Source of the DNA: Ceratotherium simum simum
Lineage: Eukaryota; Chordata; Mammalia; Perissodactyla; Rhinocerotidae
Assembly: GCF_000283155.1 (NCBI RefSeq)
Contig: NW_004454216.1
Span: 796,626-860,625 of the forward strand
Length of the DNA stretch: 64,000 nt
Direction of reading: 5' to 3'
Below the pieces are notes generated by a model that was not told the origin of the DNA, did not search any database, and was given only the letters and a program-made list of their open reading frames with translations. Position numbers and translations under genes: made by a program. Shown piece after piece: positions 13,401 through 22,400 of the stretch; the stretch's first letter is position 1; each line of letters starts with the position of its first letter.

Positions 13401-16400
13401 AACATCTTATTCAAGCTTTTCTGGGCCTTGGGGTTGGCTTATCAGGAGAGCCTGAATTTGTACCATGACCTTTCTCTTCCACTCTTGGCTCCTGGTTTGT
13501 ATATTCTGTTCTGGTTCTTGTGCTCTCTTGCTTAAGGGGTAGGTGAGGTATAGCGCTTTTATGGCTGAGTTCTATTAAGTAATCAGGTTTGTTCCTTAGC
13601 CTCTCTTCTCCATTGAGTGTCTCTTTGGACCATAACCACTTGTCTATCCTTCCAAAAGAATGGCAGCTTAGAGTCTTTTAGATTGTGATCTTTCTCATGC
13701 ATTCTCACTCTTACACTCTGTCTTTCTTGTTCTCTCTCATTTTTCACAGACGAATATCAAAGAAAGTATTTTAGAAAATCCCTGTGCCTTTTACATATAG
13801 TGCATTGTAATAAAAATTTATTTTATTTTCTAAGTTTTAGCTCTGCCTTTTTGAAAAGATTTCGACTGTAATTTAAGTCGCCTCTTAGCAAAGTAGGATT
13901 ATTTCATAACAGGTATATGTCATTTAGAAAAGACCATCTTACCTTATTTCTAGAGAGAAAGACAAAATTGTCAGATGCACTTCAAACAAAACTTTTTGTT
14001 ATTGGGAGAAACAGAGACATGGGTATTACTCAAAGTGAAGAGATGCTGCAGAAATTTGATTACAATCCTAATGGGTTTTTTTCAGGCATAGTTTTAGAAG
14101 TAGAACTAAAGAATATGGCAGAGAGGCAGTTTTTGGTAGTACTGCAGAAAATTAGCTGAGGTCAAATAGAAGCCTCCCTCCTGGCCAAACTTAGAGAATA
14201 AACAAATAGAAATATCAGCAGCTAATATTTATTGAGTTATTATGATGTGCCAGGCTCTATGTTTGGTGCATGACATAGAATATCTCATTTAATCTTCACA
14301 ATAGTCCTAAGGAATAAATAGTTTATTCCCATTTTACCAATGAGGCTCAGAGAGATTAAGTAACTTACTCAGGGTCTCATGCCTAGGTATGACAGAGCCA
14401 GGATTTGAACCCAGGTCCTTCAGACTCTGCAGTTGCATTCTCATAACCATGATGTTATACTGCATCATGGCACTGCCTCTCTGAAGGATCGCAGTGGTTT
14501 CCCATTGCTGCAGAGTAAGCTTTATTTAGCATGCTATTCAGTGCCCCACATGATCTGACCTCATTCCTCTCCATCCTCATTTTCTACCCTATTCACTCTA
14601 TACACTATCTACTACGCAGTTCGAAAATTCACTGTGCCTTTGGTTTAGTTTGTTCTCTGAACCTGGAATGTTTTTCCCATTATGGAAAACTGATTCATTG
14701 TTCAGGGTTCAGACCAAATGCCTGCTTTTCTGTGAAATCTTCCCCGGTCTTGCCATTGAAATTCTTTTTTAGTTCTGCTCCATCATCTTGCCGCACAGTT
14801 CTGTTTATAATATAAATTGCGCTCTGGTTATGTATTTTCTTTACTACATCTCTACAGCCCATTATACTGTTTAGAATGTGTAATTATTCTCACAAGTATA
14901 TTGCCTGTGATTATTTCGTGTTTTTTCTAGGATGGAGAAGAGTTCCTGGGAAATTCATGAGAGGAGAATGAAGGAGCAGTACCTTATGGCTATCTCAGAT
15001 AAAGATCAGCAGCTCAGTCATCTGCAGAATCTTCTGAGGGAATTGAGATCTTCTTCCTCCCAGACTGAGACCCTCCAAGTGCAGTACCAAAGACAGGTGA
15101 GGCATTTCGATGCTGATTGCTACTCAGAGGTAACCTCTACTCAGCAAGCATCAGCTTCCTGCAAGCTAAGTGCCCATCTGCCACTATTAGGGAAGCCATC
15201 TTATGACTTCCTATGAGGGGGACAGGGTTTCTGAAGGGAAGGAATTAAGCTTGAACAATGTTAGGAGAGAATTTCAGCAGTGCTTGTATTTTGGCAGGCA
15301 TCCCCAGAGACATCAGCTTCCCTAGATGGATCACAAAACCTAGTTTATGAGACAGAACTTCTTAGGACTCAGCTCAATGACAGCTTAAAGGAAATTCACC
15401 AAAAGGAATTAAGAATTCAGCAACTGAACAGCAAGGTAAGTGTTTCCTGCTAGACTGGAATTCAATTTCTTGTTTCTATGACTGGAAGCAAGAAAGTAAG
15501 TAGAAGCTGATTAAGCCTAGGCTCTAGCTATAGCATATCTTTGGGTACAGAAGGTTTACCTTTCTCAGAGCCTGAGTTGCTCACCCAGCGCTGGACACAG
15601 GGCCATTTCCTTTTCCTTGCCGTTGGAGAGTTCTTGGGAATGATTTGGAGAAGTCCATTCAATGAGAATAAAAAAGCTGACTACTTTAGGAAACCTTCCT
15701 CCCCAGCCTTGTCTCCCCATCTGTATCACTTATCGGTAATCTTAAGATAACTCCCCACAAATACTCCAACAAGTTCCTCTGTGTTTCCCACCAGTGTGTG
15801 ACAGGCAAGAGTCTCGGGAACGAGGAAGGAGGCTTTTCATATGTGATTAGATAGCAGGGATAGAGGTGAGAGGTCTGCTCCTCATTCCACTCCATTTGTA
15901 GGCTTCCTCATTGTGTGTCTAATGTTCTGGAACTAAAGAAGCCAGCTTGCTTTTTCCCAAACCCCAGCCTTGCCACTCCAGACACTTAGGGAAGCATGCT
16001 GGAGTAGAGGGGACCTATTTGTAGAGGGAAGAGACACTGCCATCTGGTCCTTAGAGCAAAGGCCAAGACAAGATTAAAGAAAATTATTTTTGGGTGCCTT
16101 CTCACATCTCTGTCTTCTCTCCTCATCCATTCTCTGCTTCTCTTCCTCCTTCACCTGCCTCCCCTCCCCCACCTGCCTATGAATCATTGTACTCCTGTTG
16201 CTCTCTGACTATTCAGAATATTCTCTAGTAGCACCTCCCCTGGTTCTGCCTTCTTCAGAGGAACCCAGCTAGGTAGTTTATGTTAGAAATAGAAGGGATT
16301 CAAGAGATCATTTAGACTCTGGAGTCCAGAGATTGGCTTTGAGGAGAGCTGTGAATATCCAAAAATAATATGCAAAATGGTGTGTGTGTAAGCTTCTCAT

Positions 16401-19400
16401 CACAAGAACTTGTCAGTTCACCAAGAGATCTGTGATCCAAAAGTGGTAAAGATGACTAGGCTGTATCACAGATGAGGAAACTAGGCCTGTAGGTATTAAG
16501 TAATTTACCTAAGGTGTTAGGAGGAGGTCAGTCTGAGATAAATATGATAAGTGTGTCGTGTATGTAGAAGGTACTTATTAAATGTTGTTAAATTCGACTA
16601 ATTAACATTGAGGTATCAGAGACCGCTAACACTATTGGCAGAGAAATTTGCGTTTTTTAAATAGGTTTGTTGATGCAAATTAATTGGTAAAATTGCAGGC
16701 CCTTCGTTGGGGAATTTGGGAGTTTTCAGGGGGGCGCCAGAGCAGCTCCTACCCAGTTCCCCTTCCAGCTAGTCAGTTGTTTCCAGAAAGTTCTTCCCTT
16801 CATAGCTCTGTAACACCTTTTCTTTCCATAAACTAGATGCCATCTCAGCCTTGTTATAGTTGCTCTCCTGAGCGTTAGACTGTGAATCATTCTGGGCATT
16901 TGTCTTTCTAGGACAGTATTTTTTTTTTTTTATTGAGGTCATAATAGTTTATAACATTGTAAAATTTCAGTTGTACATTATTTTTGTCATTCACCATATA
17001 TATGTGCCCTTTTACCCCTTATGCCCACCGCCTAACCCCCATCCCGTCTGGTAGCCACGAATCTATTCTCTTTGTCCGTGTATTTGTTTATCTTCCAGGA
17101 CAGTATTTTAAACTGCAGTTCAGGGCTATTAGTAGATGATGAGGTCATTTTAGTGGATAGTAACTAAAAAAATATTAATATAAATGTTTTATTAAAGTAA
17201 AATGTACAGAAAAGCACACATTTCATAAATACAGCATGGCATATTTTCACAAAGTGAAGACACTTATGTAATCAGTACCCAGATCAAGAATCAGAATATA
17301 CCAGAACCCCAGAAGTCCCTTGTGTCCTCTTCTATTCATTACCACCCCCTTAGAACTACATATAAATGGAATCATATCTTCTCTTTTGTGTTGCCTCATT
17401 TATTTTGTGAGATTCATCCATGTTGTTGTGTATGTGTGATTTTTCCATTCTCATGCTGTAGAGTATTGCATTATACTCAGATACTGTAATTTCTCTATTC
17501 TGCTGTTAAAGGACTTTTGGGTTTTTCCAGTTTGGGGCTGTTAAAAATAGTCAAATAGTGTTTTTTACAAAACAAAATAAAGGAGATTGGAAATATGTAG
17601 GTATTATGTAATATATAAAAAAGAGTATATCTTGCTTTGAGAAACTTTAGTTTTAATTACATATATCTATGTGCTGGGTTCTGAGTCATAATCAAATATG
17701 TTTTCTTTAGCAGCTTTATTGAGATATACTTCACATACCACTTAATTGAAGTATGAGAAATACTGCTTTTAGGTTATTGTCATTTTGGATAAACAAGAGT
17801 TCTTCCTTTAGAAATCATCTGTAAGGAGGCATCTTCATCACTAGCATCATTCATTCATTCATTCATTCATCAAGCCAATTATTATTTACCTCCTCTAAGC
17901 CTGGCCATATACTAGGTATTGAGGACACACAGTGGCCCCTCATGGAGTCCAGTGAGTTTAAAGCCTCCCTCTGAATGGGTCCCAGCTAACTAGGAGAATT
18001 GCTTCCTGGGCCCTAGAATGAGATCATAATATGTGGGCTGTCAACGTAGAATAGCTCCTCTCCAAGCCACTGCCCTAATTCTTTCCATTGATGCTCAGAC
18101 TTTATATATATTTCTGCTAGCATGGTTGGATGTTTGTATGTAATGCAGACTTTAAAACATGAAACTTAAAAACGTGAGAAGAATGATTATTGGCGTAATG
18201 TAGTCTAGATTATTCCCTCCTATTCTGCTTTTACAAGTACAGATATGGTGAAATACAGTAGTTTATGAGCCAGAGCAGAGGTCAGCAAACTTTTCCTTAG
18301 AGGCCCAGAGAGTAAATATTTTAAGTCTGTAGGCCAACTACAGTTGTAGGTACAACTACTCAGCTTTGCAGTTATAGCACAAAAGCAGCCATAGGCGATA
18401 CATAAACACATAGAGTGGGTTATGTTCCAGTAAAACCTTATTTACACACGCAAAAAAAGGCAGTTTGCCCTGGATCCTAGTTTGCCAACCCCTAAACTGT
18501 AGGGATCTGTGTCTATCCTAGACAGAGTAATGCAGACATCATAAAAGATAGTTTATGTAAGGGTAGCTTATAAGCAATCAGACTTCTCCAGTTAAGGGAG
18601 TTTTTGCTTCCAGTGAGTTTTACAAGTCTATCCTTTCTCCTCTAGATCTGCCAAGGAAAAAGTGTTCGGTTTTTTCAATACAGAGGGATTTTTTTGTTTT
18701 TTGGTTTTAATTTTTTTGGTATGTTTTGGGCTGTTCACTGCAACCAGGAAAATTAACTTTCTTCTATGTTAGGAGAGGATCATGTTCCTCCCTGTCTCAG
18801 AGCCCTGTAGTTGTCATTGTACTCAGCTCCTGTCTTCAAATCAGTATTGCTTCTCAAACGTTTATATGACTTTACCAACTCCTCCCACCCCGCAAAAAAC
18901 CCATAACGTGCTTCACTTCCCTTGCTGAACTCTCAGATGGGACACCATCAGGTAGTAGATGGAGGTTTAGACTTGGAATCAAGAACCATACTTGAGTCCT
19001 GGTCCACCATCTACTAGCCACATGATGTTGGGCAAGTCACTGCTCATCTCTTTGTTTGCTGGTCATTTGTAAATGAGAACAGAAATCCTTCTTCTGCCTC
19101 TCTCAAATAAGATGATACTTTTGAAAGTGCCTTGTAAACTGAAAATTGCTCTTCAGAGGTAGTTATTTGTTGTGTTTTTCATTCTGCCTATGCAAATGTT
19201 TTTGTTATACCACATGGATTTCTTATTCTAATTTTCTGTACGCATCAAATGTCCTTCCCAGTTCGAGTATCTCTAGAAGACTGTGTGTCTTCTCCTCTCT
19301 GAACATTGATTCAACTTTTTTTTACACAAACATTAATACTTTACCCGGAATACTTAGAACAAAGAACACTCAAGAAAAGATTGGATATGCAGTCAGGCAT

Positions 19401-22400
19401 ACCAGTTTCCTTTCATATAATGTACATAGTCCTACACTAGTACTTTGGAGAGACATCTCTGTGGTTGTTAATGTATCTGGATGTTAATCATAACTGAAAC
19501 TTAAAACTTGACAGCCTGCAAGTAAAGAATTAGAAGTATAGTTCCAGGGGACCGAATTCAAATCATTGGGTAGAAGCTACAGTGGATCAATTTTTCATTT
19601 AATATAAAAAATAATATTCTGTTTTTGACATGGTGAAAAATGGCTCAGGCTGCTTTGTCAGGTTGTGAGCACCTCTGACACTGGACATGTTCAAGGAAAG
19701 ACTGAGTAACTACCTGTTACTCATGTAGTAGGGGAGAGTCTTCCTTTGAGTGACTGAAATGTTTCCACCTATGAGCATCTATGCTCCTAATATAGTTTCT
19801 TACATGTACATAAGCATATTAGGATTTATTCTGTTTATCCCTCCTACAACATACTATAATTTCTATTCTACTTTCCTGGTAACTTGTAACTCTCCACAGC
19901 ATTGAAGAATTTGCCTAATAATATTATTGTATGAATTTTTAGGCAACAGCTCTATCTCCAGCCATATTGAGCTCTGAGGATTACAGTCATCTGTTAGTAA
20001 TTTCAACTTGAACAAGCCAGTTGCCTTTCTCCTCTTACATACCTGGGATAGACTGTCCTATTAGATTGCTTGTGGGCTTCTGCTTCCTGGTTTTTCAGTT
20101 AAAGTAATGTATTTAAGGCACCATAAATAAAGTTTCCTACTCCTGCCCCAGAATTGTTTTCCTTTCTCAGTTGAAAAATTCTGAGTGTTCTCAGAAGGAA
20201 CACACACGGTGCTGTTGTTGCTATTATTGAAATAAAGGTGTTGCATAAAAAAATTAGATCCTTAAAACTCAGGACAGTTTGCCTCGGCACTGCTTGTAGT
20301 GAGGCAGTCCTGTGGGATGATGCTTATCCTCTCCTCTATTTCAGTTCTCTCAACTACTTGAAGAGAAAAATACCCTTTCAATTCAGCTCTGCGACACCAG
20401 TCAGAGTCTTCGTGAGAAGCAGCAGCACTACAGCGACCTGTTTAATCACTGTGCAGTCTTGGAGAAGCAGGTTCAGGAGCTGCAAGTGGTGAGTAAGAAG
20501 AAGGTGAGAGGCGGGAAATTGAGTGCAAAGGACAAGAGCGTAAAGAGCAGCATTGAAGAGGTTGATGTGTTCAGCCTGAAGATTAAAGTGTGATGGAAGA
20601 AAGTGAAAGAGAAGAGGAGAGTGTTCATTGAGATGTGGGAATAAGGTCTGGGAAAAATTAAAGACTGAAGGGATTAGAAGAAAAAAGATCAATGAGGTGG
20701 TGGGAGAGACATCAAAAAGTGAGTGGGAAACAGTGACGACTAAGGCCTTTGGAACTCTAAAACTAAGTTTTGATTTTGCTTCAAGAAATAAGAAAGCTGT
20801 AGGAAGATTTGGACCTGAGAAACAAAATAGGCAGAGCTGTTGATGGCAGTGGAGAGGAGTTCATTATTGGAGCTTGAGGAGACTGAGAATTAGTATGGAG
20901 ATGAATAGGACGTGGAAGGAAGAGAAGGAGTTTGGGAGTTGTTGTTGAATAAGGGAAAGATCAGAGTAGCTTCTGGAAAATCCATGAGCCTCCACTAGAA
21001 GAAAGCCAATTTCAGCGGTAAGCTTTAAACTTTTAGGAGGAGAGATTCAAGAATGAGAATCTGCAAGAAAATCTAATAGAGTTTTATGTAGGAAATTAAC
21101 CTATTAGAGCAGAAGATTCTCACTTCTAAATCTGTACCAAAGAAAATGATAAGCAGAGGTATTGCTCTCCAAGATTTCTTCTTCTCTCCAATGTTAAATG
21201 AGTTCTTGTCTTGCCCAAGTAGTTTCTTAAGCGCTTTCATCGCTCAATTACTAAATGTATTCTTCTAGGGCCCAGTAAATATAGATGTTGCTCCAGGAGC
21301 TCCCCAGGAAAAGAATGGAGCTCACAGGAAGAGTGAGCCTGAAGAACTGAGGGAGCCACAGCTAAGGTAGGGGAGCAGCTCTCAGCCCTGGAGTGTGCAC
21401 TGTGTATACAGAAATTGGGCGGTCATCTAGATTGAACTGGAATCCATTGTGTGGATTTAATATCTCCTTTTATCTTATTGGCCTCACAGAATTGATGTGA
21501 GGATTAAATAGTAACAGTTACAATAACAAATTGTGTGTGAAAAGTTTGTAAAGCAAAAACACCAACACATACACACACAAACACACACCACTAATCCTAT
21601 GGTATTCAAGGTGAAAGCTGTTCAGCCAATCCCTGAAATCTCTTAAGGCATTTTCTGCAGCTTTATTTAATCTTGCTACAGCTAGGCTTTTAAAATAGTC
21701 TTCGTACAAGCTTTTTACAAGCTTGTTTGTACAGGCTTCTGTAAGTTTTCCTGCTTTATAACCTTTTGAAGACTTTGAATCCCTTGTGTCAGCAACTGTG
21801 TTCTGCATCTAATGATGTTGTTTGTTTTCCTTTCATCTTGAAGCCTTTCTGAAGCCCAGCAGCAGCTGTGCAACACTAAACAGGAGATGAACGAATTGAG
21901 GAAGCTGCTGGAAGAAGAAAGAGACCAAAGAGTGGCTGCTGAGACTGCCCTCTCCTTGGCTGAGGAGCAGATCAGGCGGTAAAGGCTGAGGGCGAGAGCC
22001 TCTGTTCACTTCTAATCCTTCCTGATCGTCCTCGTGTACATTTCAGTGGCTGGACTTGGGAAAGATTAGGATCTAATTCTCCTGTTGAGATGGTTGCTGC
22101 AATGAGTTTAGGGTCAAGCCAAGCCACGTTAATCCAAGCTTAGCTCCTCCACAATTCCCTCTTTGGCCCTGATGCAGAATGGAAATTGAGGTAGCTAATC
22201 AAGTGCTCCCTACCTGGGCCCAGTCCTGCCATTTTAACCTTAGAACTTCACCTGCGCTCTATAGTGCATGTGGAACTCAGGGGACTTGCAATTTATTTAT
22301 TTATTTTTTTGTCAGGAAGATCAGCCCTGAGCTAACATCCACGCCAATCCTCCTCTTTTTGCTGAGGAAGATCAGCCCTGAGCTAACATCCACGCCAATC

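Larger units (their letters stand above)
8812..14930 (+). other. GOLGB1: GOLGB1 intron
   Basis: A 6.1 kb GT-AG intron. It contains an antisense L1 block (about 8855-10065), an L1-tail-like segment with degenerate tandem units (about 10066-11570), an ERE1 (12501-12763), a MIR (about 14211-14475) and an L2 relic (about 14480-14860). Nothing is recognised at about 11580-12480 or 12780-14200. Confidence 0.85.
15436..20344 (+). other. GOLGB1: GOLGB1 intron
   Basis: A 4.9 kb GT-AG intron with a young antisense L1 fragment (16923-17096), an older L1-like segment (about 17170-17560), an ATTC repeat near 17848, a hAT-Charlie fossil (about 18280-18500) and MIR pieces near 16450 and 18970. Nothing is recognised at 19140-20340. 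Confidence 0.8.
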
